Position numbers and translations under genes: made by a program. From Eubacterium sp. CAG:786 (GTDB lineage Bacteria; Bacillota; Clostridia; Oscillospirales; Ruminococcaceae): 5,731 nucleotides of DNA. This document shows, piece by piece, positions 5,626 to 5,731 of this stretch (position 1 is the stretch's first letter; each line of letters starts with the position of its first letter). The DNA lies in NCBI GenBank assembly GCA_000432175.1, contig HF989508.1:36650-42380 (forward strand). Reading direction: 5' to 3'. The notes beneath the pieces were generated by a model. That model was not told the origin of the DNA. It did no database searches and saw only the letters and a program-made list of their open reading frames with translations.

Positions 5626-5731
5626 TTACTTGTTCAGGTTCCTGCCGAACTGCAGGTCGGTGCGACGGGGCTTCTTTTCCTGGTCGCTGTTGAAGAACGG
5701 AAGATCGTTCTCGGCAGTCTTTTCGCTCTGC
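5626..5731 (-). CDS. C-terminal end of an upstream protein, possibly DivIVA (partial, 5' end beyond window)
   Basis: Reading from the right edge, 34 codons end at a TAA at 5628-5626. The peptide begins QSEKTAENDLPFFNSDQEKK and ends RTDLQFGRNLNK. It is hydrophilic and charged, with no membrane segment, and looks like a disordered protein tail. The codons resemble those of ileS, and the stop falls 48 bases before the ileS start, consistent with a real upstream gene in the same operon. In many Firmicutes the gene before ileS is divIVA, a coiled-coil cell-division and pole-marking protein, and a short conserved end after a variable linker would suit it. No DivIVA domain lies inside the window, so the identity rests on gene order and is tentative. 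Confidence 0.6.
   Translation of the reverse strand, partial: QSEKTAENDLPFFNSDQEKKPRRTDLQFGRNLNK

Noticed and set aside
1..5731. Search for defence systems, mobile elements, CRISPR arrays, tRNA genes or a novel multi-gene system.
   Set aside because: The window is almost fully covered by recognisable housekeeping genes. I saw no direct-repeat arrays, transposase motifs, tRNA-like cloverleaf or unassigned gene of useful size.

Overview
The window is a stretch of bacterial chromosome in which every supported gene lies on the minus strand, so transcription runs from the right edge (5731) to the left edge (1). I read it as one tightly packed housekeeping operon. I found no mobile element, CRISPR array, phage gene, tRNA or rRNA. 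The organism is probably a low- to mid-GC Firmicute of the class Clostridia, perhaps Ruminococcus-like (Oscillospiraceae). Three things point there: the (divIVA)-ileS-lspA-rluD order common in Firmicutes, a transketolase of the split N-terminal-half type, and strong AGGAG-type ribosome sites. The genus is an inference that I could not check.

Layout in transcription order. (1) 5731-5626: the last 34 codons of an upstream gene, possibly divIVA. (2) 5577-2752: ileS, a complete class I isoleucyl-tRNA synthetase with an intact editing site and a C-terminal zinc finger. (3) 2742-2713: a strong hairpin in the ileS-lspA gap. (4) 2673-2113: lspA, signal peptidase II. (5) 2126-1230: an RluD-type 23S rRNA pseudouridine synthase, overlapping lspA by 14 bases. 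(6) 1227-421: a Cof-type HAD-IIB phosphatase, starting two bases after the rluD stop. (7) 354-1: the first 118 codons of the N-terminal half of a split transketolase, cut by the window edge. The longest gap between genes is 78 bases, so there is no large non-coding stretch.

The genes do not form one pathway. IleS and the RluD-type enzyme serve translation (tRNA charging and ribosome maturation). LspA matures lipoproteins in the membrane. The HAD enzyme probably dephosphorylates a small metabolite. The transketolase half belongs to the non-oxidative pentose phosphate pathway. Close spacing suggests co-transcription and, from lspA through the HAD gene, translational coupling. No convincing promoter is visible; the main one is probably upstream of the right edge. 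Possible control points are the ileS-lspA hairpin and small hairpins in the ileS and transketolase leaders.

I looked for a previously undescribed system on both strands and did not find one. The long plus-strand ORFs are codon-register mirror images of the real genes. The findings below are modest: operon architecture, RNA structure and small sequence variations in conserved motifs.
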